Notes under the pieces: generated by a model
Database searches by the model: none
Told to the model about the DNA's origin: nothing
Seen by the model: only the letters and a program-made list of their open reading frames with translations
Program-made: the position numbers and the translations under genes
Shown here: positions 1-4,345 of the stretch, in pieces
Layout of the letters: each line of letters opens with the position of its first letter
How positions within the stretch are numbered: the first letter of the stretch is position 1
Source: Planctomycetota bacterium
GTDB lineage: Bacteria > Planctomycetota > MHYJ01 > JACPRB01
Assembly (NCBI GenBank): GCA_023261405.1
Contig: JAHFOZ010000274.1
Coordinates: 1 to 7,363 of the forward strand
Length of the DNA stretch: 7,363 nt
Direction of reading: 5' to 3'

Positions 1-1
1 A

Positions 2-589
2 CCGTCCTACAACGTGGGCGGGGCCAGCACCCACATTGAAAAGGCCGGCGACCGCATGTCGTTCCGAACCACTTCGGCCGTGGCCCAGACCATGCAGACG
101 TGCGAAGTGACCTACGAACTCATACCCGGCAACAAGTGCCTCGACGCCTCCGGCGCCCTACAGTCGGGGGACGAGAGCCACAGGGAGACCGCCAGGACGA
201 AACGGGGGCTCTTCACCCTCGTGCGCAGGGTGCGCACGATCGACCCGGCCAAGCCCGCGCCAAAGGCCGGGGATCCCCTGGTGTACGACATGATCCCGAA
301 GGTGAAGGATCTGGCCCCGCCCTTCGGCTTGGTGGCCGTCCAGGACACCGAACTCTGCCACTACGTGGTCAGCTTCAACCTCGAATACCTGGCCAACAAC
401 CAGATGTTCTCCCAGCTCGATCCCAGCCCGTTCCCCAAGGGCGACCCGCTGGGCGACAACAAGGGGGCCAACGACACGACGACCCCTTATCGGATCCCCG
501 CGATCCGGGTCACGCTCGTGATCGTGGAGGACATCGCCGAGCGCCAGGAGCGCACCATTCAAAAGGTGATGTGGCTCCCCTCGAATTGA
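2..589 (+). CDS. GspJ/PilW-like minor pseudopilin, 5' end cut off by window
   Basis: This frame is open from the left edge, so the GTG at 14 is probably an internal valine and the true start lies outside the window. About 195 residues are visible. The layout recalls the C-terminal part of PulJ/GspJ or PilW pseudopilins: an early 'VTYELI' strand, then 'RGLFTLVRRVR' (compare the 'LYRR' stretch of the family), a middle segment about the property being measured, and a final 'IPAIRVTLVIVED' strand ending '...VMWLP'. Such proteins sit at the tip of type II secretion or type IV pilus-like fibres in the inner membrane and periplasm. The diagnostic N-terminal prepilin motif would be upstream and cannot be checked. 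Its stop overlaps the next start (TGATG), so the two are probably translationally coupled. Being a gene is near certain; the family call is inference from pattern. Confidence 0.6.
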   Translation, partial: PSYNVGGASTHIEKAGDRMSFRTTSAVAQTMQTCEVTYELIPGNKCLDASGALQSGDESHRETARTKRGLFTLVRRVRTIDPAKPAPKAGDPLVYDMIPKVKDLAPPFGLVAVQDTELCHYVVSFNLEYLANNQMFSQLDPSPFPKGDPLGDNKGANDTTTPYRIPAIRVTLVIVEDIAERQERTIQKVMWLPSN

Positions 590-1065
590 TGAAGTCCATC
601 GACGAGGTCTACCGGGAATTCCCGGACGAAGAGCGCGACCGGCGTGCGGCCGAGCAGCAGGCGGCGAAGACCGTCCCTCAGCGAAAGACCTGTTCGGGCT
701 CCGGCAAGCTGGTGGGCGTCCTCTTCCTGGGGACGCTGGCCGTCATCGCAGCGGGGCTCGTGGCCACGGGCTCGGCGCGCTGCAACCGGTGGAAGGCCGA
801 GCGCCGGCTCTTGGATTCGATCGAGCGGGCGGTCCGGCAGTACGCCTCCGACTTCGGCGGGCTTCCGAAGGGCGGGGCGCCGCGCCTGGCCGAGCGGCTG
901 GCCGGATACCTGGAACTCCACCCCGCGCTGCACGACGGCGCCGGGAACTTCGTGAGCCCCATGGGCAGCGGCGTGCGCTTCGAGTCCTTCGACGGCCGAA
1001 GCTACCGGCTTTGGACCGAGCGGCCCCACGGCTGCGGCCAGGTCCGCACGGGCACGACCGACTGA
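589..1065 (+). CDS. Single-pass membrane protein with GspG-like C-terminal half
   Basis: 158 residues from an ATG that shares one base with the previous stop codon; the longer reading frame upstream only shadows the preceding gene. Residues 1-40 are charged and probably cytoplasmic. Residues 41-61 (KLVGVLFLGTLAVIAAGLVA) form one membrane helix. Residues 70-145 continue as a helix, then a small domain: 'LLDSIERAVRQYASDFGGLP', 'GYLE', 'LHDGAGNF', 'RFESFDGRSYRLWT'. This order resembles the GspG major-pseudopilin pattern (helix, 'Y..D.G..P', 'GYL', 'D.WGN', 'Y.L.S'). The prepilin peptidase site (Gly followed by a hydrophobic segment with Glu at +5) is not visible, because the helix lies 40 residues in and carries no acidic residue. 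It may therefore be an unprocessed pseudopilin relative that works with its upstream neighbour. The gene call is solid; the homology is inferred. Confidence 0.65.
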   Translation: MKSIDEVYREFPDEERDRRAAEQQAAKTVPQRKTCSGSGKLVGVLFLGTLAVIAAGLVATGSARCNRWKAERRLLDSIERAVRQYASDFGGLPKGGAPRLAERLAGYLELHPALHDGAGNFVSPMGSGVRFESFDGRSYRLWTERPHGCGQVRTGTTD

Positions 1066-1070
1066 GCATC

Positions 1071-1127
1071 GGACCCCACAGGTCCGCGATCAAATCGCGC
1101 GCCGGTCCCGAACCTGGGAGTCCAGGT
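1071..1127. terminator. Cluster of three short hairpins between convergent genes
   Basis: The 107-base gap between two convergent genes holds three consecutive inverted repeats: GGACC/GGTCC (1071-1075 with 1081-1085), CGCGAT/ATCGCG (1085-1090 with 1094-1099) and ACCTGG/CCAGGT (1112-1117 with 1122-1127). A further GCAGC/GCTGC pair lies at 1152-1156 and 1167-1171. None is followed by a proper T-run on either strand; GTTTG at 1133-1137 is the best. They could act as weak or Rho-assisted bidirectional terminators, or simply as 3'-end stabilising structures. Confidence 0.3.
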
Positions 1128-1172
1128 GCTGAGTTTGTCCAACCGGCTTCGGCAGCTCAGAAGGGGGCTGCT

Positions 1173-1793
1173 TCAGCGGACGAGCGCGGCGAGCACTTCC
1201 CGCGCCCCGCCCTCGGAGAGGCGGACGTCCACGCGGCTCATCTGCCGGGGCAGATCCCTCCGGATCTGCGCGACCTCGCCGCCGAGGGAGCGGCCCGCCA
1301 CGAGCGCCTGGACATGGGTGGGGTGCGTTTCGAAATGGCGGTGGAACGCGTCGGATTCGCCGGCCAGGATCATGGATTCGGGCGTGATGTCGGCGAGCCT
1401 GCAGGCGATGGCGAGCCCCTCGGCCGCGAGCTGCACGGGGAGCCGCTCGATGCGCTCCTGCCGCTCCTGGCGCAGGCGGCGGAATGCCATGAGGAGCCGA
1501 TGGGCGGAGAGGGGCGCGGGAAGGACGGCGGCCACCTGGCCGCACGCCGGGATGGCCACCGGCACGCCCGCAAGCACGATCGGGAGATTCGGGAACTCGC
1601 CCTGCACGAAGTCCGCCAGCTCGCGCGGCGCGGCGCCGGGACCGAAGACCATCGCGTCGAAGAGCGACGTGGAGAGCTTGAGCGCGGCATCCTCGGGGTC
1701 GGAGGAGATCGCGGCGCGATGGCCCTGCGAGAGGAGGGCGGACTTCACGAAGTGCGCCAGCGTCACGGGTGCGTCGTAGATGAGGACGTTCAT
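1173..1793 (-). CDS. Degenerate receiver domain fused to PilZ-like domain
   Basis: 206 residues from the ATG at 1793, chosen because GGGGGA lies about five bases upstream; an in-frame ATG seven codons earlier has no such site. Residues 1-107 have the alternating strand-helix pattern of a response-regulator receiver ('MNVLIYDAP', 'LLSQGHRAAISSDPEDAALKL', 'FDAMVFGP', 'LPIVLAG', 'VAAVLPAPLS'). Where the phosphoacceptor Asp should stand in 'FDAMVFGP' there is Gly51, and the conserved Lys before the last Pro is Ala93, so phosphorylation is unlikely. Residues 115-206 look like a PilZ beta-barrel ('ERLPVQL', 'CRLADITPESMIL', a late 'RVDVRL'), but RxxxR is missing and the D/NxSxxG motif reads D135-I-T-P-E-S. 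Binding of cyclic di-GMP is therefore doubtful. It may be a protein-interaction regulator. It faces the pseudopilin-like genes and diverges from mraZ. The gene is likely; the domain calls are tentative. Confidence 0.65.
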   Translation of the reverse strand: MNVLIYDAPVTLAHFVKSALLSQGHRAAISSDPEDAALKLSTSLFDAMVFGPGAAPRELADFVQGEFPNLPIVLAGVPVAIPACGQVAAVLPAPLSAHRLLMAFRRLRQERQERIERLPVQLAAEGLAIACRLADITPESMILAGESDAFHRHFETHPTHVQALVAGRSLGGEVAQIRRDLPRQMSRVDVRLSEGGAREVLAALVR

Positions 1794-1923
1794 CGTGATC
1801 CCCCAGGATTCCAACTCGACACAGGAGATATCGTCGCGCGGGACGGGGTCCCTGAAGCGCGAATGATTCCGGGAGAATCGCGAGCGACGTCCTCCGGGGG
1901 ACCTCTGGAATCAGATTAAGAAA

Positions 1924-1939
1924 CCACAATATGTTGTGG
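1924..1939. promoter_or_regulatory. Perfect 6+6 dyad, candidate operator
   Basis: CCACAA-TATG-TTGTGG is a perfect inverted repeat with a 4-base centre, inside an AT-rich patch (about 1911-1937) that stands out from the GC-rich surroundings. It lies between two divergently transcribed genes, about 130 bases upstream of the - strand gene and about 90 upstream of the proposed mraZ promoter. The size and symmetry suit a dimeric transcription factor. No cognate regulator can be named. I could not place a good promoter for the - strand gene in this patch, although a -10-like CATATT is present on that strand. Confidence 0.35.
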
Positions 1940-1993
1940 GTAGGGTGGGCGGAGGCCCAATACTCAGGGGGAGTGGGGGTGAAGGCTGTGGGA
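1937..1993 (+). promoter_or_regulatory. G-rich tract with repeated TGGG, possible MraZ-box or quadruplex region
   Basis: TGGG occurs at 1937, 1946, 1974 and 1989, and again at 2046 inside the promoter spacer. E. coli MraZ is known to bind TGGGN direct repeats near the mra promoter, so this is where autoregulatory sites would be expected. The spacings here (9, 28 and 15 bases) do not show the regular ten-base phasing described for E. coli. The same tract has G-runs at 1938-1940, 1943-1945, 1947-1949, 1967-1971, 1975-1979 and 1990-1992, which could form a quadruplex on the + strand. Both readings are weak because the genome is G-rich. Confidence 0.22.
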
Positions 1994-2029
1994 GCGGAAA
2001 TCGAAGAGGAAACAGGCGTTCCTTTTGAC

Positions 2030-2057
2030 TTGACTGGCGCACCGTTGGGGATAGACT
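2030..2057 (+). promoter_or_regulatory. Sigma-70-type promoter for the mraZ/dcw operon
   Basis: A -35 element TTGACT (2030-2035, five of six to TTGACA) is followed after 16 bases by TAGACT (2052-2057, four of six to TATAAT). A second TTGACT overlaps one step upstream (2025-2030), but its spacing of 21 is poor. Transcription would start near 2063-2066, leaving a leader of about 100 bases before mraZ. It is the best housekeeping-type promoter I see in the gap and the likely main promoter of the cluster. Confidence 0.5.
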
Positions 2058-2066
2058 AACTCACGA

Positions 2067-2147
2067 ATGAGGAATCGCCCGGGAGTCGCTTTCGTGTCCG
2101 TGGTGGAAGAAAAGTTACTACAAATGGATGGAAAGGGAAGGCTGTAG
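2067..2147 (+). CDS. Possible leader peptide upstream of mraZ
   Basis: A 26-codon ORF (starts MRNRPGVAF, ends MDGKGRL, stop TAG at 2145-2147) begins only a few bases after the predicted transcription start, so it would be translated as a leaderless message. Its end overlaps the 5' arm of the stem-loop at 2133-2160, so a translating ribosome would open that structure. Against it: there is no Shine-Dalgarno site, and third-position GC is only about 56%, compared with about 90% in the neighbouring small gene. The tail MDGKGRL recalls the DxKGR motif of MraZ, but the surrounding DNA does not resemble the mraZ start, so this may be chance. Confidence 0.18.
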   Translation: MRNRPGVAFVSVVEEKLLQMDGKGRL

Positions 2148-2160
2148 AAGGCTTTCCCTT
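2133..2160 (+). promoter_or_regulatory. 10-bp stem-loop directly before the mraZ start
   Basis: AAGGGAAGGC (2133-2142) pairs with GCTTTCCCTT (2151-2160), with one G-U pair and an 8-base loop TGTAGAAG. The stem ends six bases before the mraZ ATG. The only nearby Shine-Dalgarno-like sequences are AGAAGG in the loop (2146-2151) and GGGAAGG in the 5' arm. Folding would therefore hide or reposition the ribosome entry site. There is no T-run, so it is not a standard terminator. A role in translational control of mraZ is inference. Confidence 0.4.
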
Positions 2161-2166
2161 CGTAAT

Positions 2167-2643
2167 ATGTTCGCCGGCGAGTTCAAGCATTCAATCGACG
2201 CAAAGAACCGGATCGTCATTCCTTCAAAATTCCGTGCTTTCATCACCGACGCTGAAGACCGCAAGGGCTTTTTCATCCTGGCCAGTCCCGTACCCGGCGA
2301 GCACTGTCTGCGGCTCTACACGAGATCCGGCTGGGAACTCGTGACGCGGACCCTCATGGGCGGCGCGGACAAGGCCAAGGATCCCGCGCGCTACCTCCGG
2401 TTCTTCGCCTCGAGGGCGGAGTTCGGGGGCGTTGACGCGCAGAGCCGACTGGTGATCCCGCAGAAGCTGATCGGGTACGCCGGACTGAAGGGCGACGTGC
2501 TCATGGTGGGCAACGTGATGTGGATTGAAGTGTGGAATGTCGACGAGTATCGCGCGGCGACCGAAAGCCTTGATGAGGAGATCGGCGATCGCGTGCGTTC
2601 ATTGTGGCCGGGTCTCCAGGCGGGAGATGCCGGCCGCGGATAG
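2167..2643 (+). CDS. mraZ: Transcriptional regulator MraZ
   Basis: 158 residues, close to the usual length of about 150. MraZ is a ring-forming DNA-binding protein with two SpoVT/AbrB-type swapped-hairpin domains that regulates the dcw cluster, including its own promoter. Both domain signatures are visible: 'HSIDAKNRIVIPSKFR' (residues 8-23) and 'GGVDAQSRLVIPQKL' (88-101), each with the D-x-x-x-R core followed by I/VIP. The start at 2167 gives the family-typical N-terminus MFAGEF. An in-frame ATG at 2128 would add 13 residues (MEREGCRRLSLRN), but third-position GC there is only about 33%, and the family does not carry such an extension. The ribosome site for 2167 is unusual because it is bound up in the stem-loop just upstream. 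First gene of the presumed operon; the next gene starts 24 bases after its stop. Confidence 0.93.
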   Translation: MFAGEFKHSIDAKNRIVIPSKFRAFITDAEDRKGFFILASPVPGEHCLRLYTRSGWELVTRTLMGGADKAKDPARYLRFFASRAEFGGVDAQSRLVIPQKLIGYAGLKGDVLMVGNVMWIEVWNVDEYRAATESLDEEIGDRVRSLWPGLQAGDAGRG

Positions 2644-2667
2644 GGAGAGGGAGGAGGAGGGGGAACC

Positions 2668-2934
2668 ATGGCGGATGACAGGGGGACGGACTCGTTCAAC
2701 ACGGTGAAGGAGTTCCTGGCTCGGATCGGGGGACGTACGCCGGAGCGGGGCGAGGTCGAGGCGATCTCAGAGGCGCTCCGGGACATCTACGCGAGGCTTC
2801 TTCGGGTCAGGGCGGTGGCGCCCTCCGTGGACCTCTCGGAGCGCATGTGGGCCTTGATGGCCCAGGCGGGCCTGCGGCCGGTGCCGGTGCGGATGACTCC
2901 GCTGATCCGGCGCCTGGCGGCGGGCCTTCTGTAA
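2668..2934 (+). CDS. Unrecognised 88-residue protein between mraZ and rsmH
   Basis: I do not recognise this family. It is very probably a real gene. It has a strong purine-rich ribosome site (GGAGGAGGGGG) about five bases before the ATG, lies 24 bases after mraZ, and has G or C at about 90% of third codon positions. The 88-residue protein has no signal peptide and no clear membrane segment. Residues 10-22 and 28-50 ('VEAISEALRDIYARLLRVRA') look helical and amphipathic. A Pro/Ser break follows, then a second helical region (54-68, 'DLSERMWALMAQAG') and a short basic-hydrophobic tail (RMTPLIRRLAAGLL). mraZ and rsmH are normally adjacent, so this insertion is notable. A small cytoplasmic adaptor or regulator of division or wall synthesis is possible, but only position suggests it. 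Confidence 0.8.
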   Translation: MADDRGTDSFNTVKEFLARIGGRTPERGEVEAISEALRDIYARLLRVRAVAPSVDLSERMWALMAQAGLRPVPVRMTPLIRRLAAGLL

Positions 2935-2944
2935 GGGCGAGCGC

Positions 2945-2961
2945 GGCCCGCTGGAGCGGCC
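2945..2961 (+). other. GC-rich bulged stem-loop after the small gene
   Basis: GGCC and GC (2945-2948, 2950-2951) pair with GC and GGCC (2956-2961) around a TGGA loop, with one bulged C. It starts about ten bases after the stop of the 88-residue gene and has no T-run. It may stabilise or process the message. It is the weakest of the intercistronic hairpins in this cluster. Confidence 0.22.
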
Positions 2962-3006
2962 TGGCGAGGTGAGGGCATGGGTGAGAGGGTGCGCGCACAA
3001 GAGGGT

Positions 3007-3018
3007 GAGAGAGGGGGG
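3007..3018 (+). repeat. Purine tract GAGAGAGGGGGG, repeated at 3928-3939
   Basis: This exact 12-mer stands 14 bases before the rsmH start and again at 3928-3939 after rsmH; a 10-base version lies at 6074-6083 just before murE. All are on the coding strand in gene junctions. They read as extended Shine-Dalgarno-like tracts, although the first two are badly spaced for the annotated starts. They may be ribosome standby sites, or simply a product of the same purine-rich bias. Confidence 0.35.
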
Positions 3019-3032
3019 AAGCCCTTGGGCAC

Positions 3033-3914
3033 GTGTCCACACCTCCCCAGGACGCTCCGGTGCATCAGCCGGTCTTATGTCGTGAAGTGATCGGGTTGCT
3101 CCGCCCGAAGCCGGGCGGCGTCTACGTGGACGCCACTCTGGGGCTGGGCGGGCACTCGGAGGCGATCCTGCAGTGCGGGGGGCGCGTCGTCGGCATCGAG
3201 TGGGACGGCGACGCGGCGGATCTCGCGGCGGCGCGGCTCGGGCCGGCCGTCACGGTCGTCCGTGACAGCTACGCGAACCTCCCGTCGATCTTTGACACCT
3301 TGGGGCTGTCCGTCGTGGACGGCGTGCTGTTGGACCTGGGAGTTTCGTCGCTTCAATTGGACACCGGTTCGAGGGGGTTCAGTTTCAGGCAGGAGGCGCC
3401 CCTGGACATGCGGATGTCGAAGTCGACCGGGGGCACCGCGGCCGACCTGCTCCGGGGGCTCGGAGAGAGGGAACTGGAGCAGATCCTGCGCGAGTACGGC
3501 GAGGAGCCGCGCGCGCGGAAGATCGCGGCCGCGATCGTGAGGACGAGGGGGAAACCAGGGGGCGACATCCTTGGGACGACCCGGGCGCTGGCGGAGTTCG
3601 TGGAACGCCTCGTAGGGAGGCACGGCAGGGCTCATCCCGCGACCCGGGTCTTCCAAGCCCTCAGGATCGCCGTCAACGACGAGCTGGAAAACCTCAAGAA
3701 GTTCCTTGGAGTGTTCGATAGGTACTTGAGGGGCGGAGGACGCTGCTGCGTCATCTCCTTCCACTCGCTGGAGGACCGGCTGGTGAAGCGGGCCTTCCTG
3801 GCGAAGGAGGGGATGACGAGGGTGACGAAGAAGCCCGTCCGGCCGGCGCGCGCGGAGGTCCTGGAGAACCCGCGGGCGCGCAGCGCGAAGCTGCGCTGCA
3901 TCGAGAAGAATTGA
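3033..3914 (+). CDS. rsmH: 16S rRNA (cytosine-1402-N4)-methyltransferase RsmH
   Basis: 293 residues, a little under the usual 300-310. RsmH (MraW) uses S-adenosylmethionine to methylate N4 of C1402 in the 16S decoding centre. The family text is almost continuous: 'HQPVLCREV' (11-19), the SAM-binding 'VDATLGLGGHS' (32-42), 'GIEWDGD' (54-60), 'DGVLLDLGVSSLQLD' (96-110), 'RGFSFR...PLDMRM' (114-128), 'TRVFQALRIAVNDEL' (204-218), 'ISFHSLEDRLVKR' (241-253) and the terminal 'RARSAKLR'. The GTG at 3033 is the only plausible in-frame start, since a stop lies at 3006-3008 and the conserved HQPVL follows ten codons later. The nearest purine-rich ribosome site ends 14 bases upstream, which is long. It lies about 98 bases after the small gene, presumably in the same transcript. 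Confidence 0.97.
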   Translation: MSTPPQDAPVHQPVLCREVIGLLRPKPGGVYVDATLGLGGHSEAILQCGGRVVGIEWDGDAADLAAARLGPAVTVVRDSYANLPSIFDTLGLSVVDGVLLDLGVSSLQLDTGSRGFSFRQEAPLDMRMSKSTGGTAADLLRGLGERELEQILREYGEEPRARKIAAAIVRTRGKPGGDILGTTRALAEFVERLVGRHGRAHPATRVFQALRIAVNDELENLKKFLGVFDRYLRGGGRCCVISFHSLEDRLVKRAFLAKEGMTRVTKKPVRPARAEVLENPRARSAKLRCIEKN

Positions 3915-3947
3915 AGTCCTGGCCTTGGAGAGAGGGGGGCATGGGCG

Positions 3948-3967
3948 CCTCCGCGGGGATGCGGAGG
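3948..3967 (+). promoter_or_regulatory. 7-bp GC-rich stem-loop between rsmH and ftsL
   Basis: CCTCCGC (3948-3954) pairs perfectly with GCGGAGG (3961-3967) around GGGGAT, followed by ATTTAA and then the ftsL ribosome site AAGGGGG (3972-3978). The downstream T-stretch is only three bases, so full termination is unlikely. It lies inside a possible 10-codon ORF (ATG 3941, TAA 3971-3973) that follows a purine-rich tract and whose stop overlaps the ftsL ribosome site. An attenuator, RNA-processing site or coupling device is possible. Confidence 0.38.
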
Positions 3968-3983
3968 ATTTAAGGGGGAAGGC

Positions 3984-4295
3984 GTGAAGATCGTCCGAGC
4001 CGCGCTCGCCGTCGTCATCCTGTTCAACCTTTCCCTGCTGGCCGCGGCCGGGCCGCTGCAGGGGACGCTCGTGCGGTACGAAGTGGCCCGCAAGCAGAAG
4101 GAGCTGCGGGCCCTGGCCCTGGAGAACCGGTCGCTGCTCCACGGCGTGGCCGTGGCGCGGCGTCCCGACCGCGTCCTGGAGAGGGCCGCGGCGTTCGGGC
4201 TGGATACGAAAGTCGTGGAGTACGGCGCGGGCCGCCCGCAGGGCCAGGAGACGGCCCAGGGACGGAAGCCCGCGCCTCCGGCGCCCCGGCGTTAG
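3984..4295 (+). CDS. ftsL: FtsL-like cell division protein
   Basis: 103 residues from a GTG, with AAGGGGG five bases upstream. FtsL is a small bitopic protein that forms a coiled-coil complex with FtsB and FtsQ and helps activate the FtsW-FtsI septal synthase. This protein has a basic start (MKIVR), one membrane segment at about residues 6-23 (ALAVVILFNLSLLAAAG), then a heptad-like region at about 30-60 ('VRYEVARKQKELRALALENR') and a 'PDRVLERAAAFGL' segment like the end of the FtsL coiled-coil domain. The last 25 residues are Pro/Gly/Gln-rich and probably disordered. Sequence conservation in FtsL is always low, so the call rests on topology, size and its place between rsmH and ftsI. FtsB or another DivIC-type protein is the alternative. 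Confidence 0.8.
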   Translation: MKIVRAALAVVILFNLSLLAAAGPLQGTLVRYEVARKQKELRALALENRSLLHGVAVARRPDRVLERAAAFGLDTKVVEYGAGRPQGQETAQGRKPAPPAPRR

Positions 4296-4309
4296 GCAGG
4301 GGCGCATCG

Positions 4310-4330
4310 GCGGGTTCGGGGCGAACCCGC
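4310..4330 (+). promoter_or_regulatory. Perfect 9-bp stem-loop before ftsI
   Basis: GCGGGTTCG (4310-4318) pairs base for base with CGAACCCGC (4322-4330) around GGG; the realistic fold is probably 8-9 pairs. It fills the 50-base gap between ftsL and ftsI and ends three bases before the ftsI ribosome site AAGGGGG (4334-4340). There is no T-run. It is the strongest inverted repeat in the window and a good candidate for control of ftsI translation or for mRNA processing. Function is inferred. Confidence 0.45.
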
Positions 4331-4345
4331 GGCAAGGGGGAAACG

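Noticed and set aside
1071..1127. Intrinsic terminator in the strict sense
   Set aside because: The hairpins are real on paper, but none is followed by a T-run on either strand, so only a weak terminator entry is given.
789..1919. 376-codon + strand open frame across the convergent gap
   Set aside because: It overlaps the pseudopilin-like gene in another frame and runs antisense to the receiver-PilZ gene; it has no ribosome site and no recognisable domain.
2128..2166. Upstream in-frame ATG adding 13 residues to MraZ
   Set aside because: The 12 codons have about 33% GC at third positions, unlike real coding sequence here, and MraZ proteins normally start at the MFxGEF stretch found at 2167.
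2977..3090. 37-codon ORF with a GAGGTGAGGG site overlapping the rsmH start
   Set aside because: It is Arg/Gly-rich with no recognisable feature, and its second half lies inside rsmH in another frame; there is too little to support a gene.
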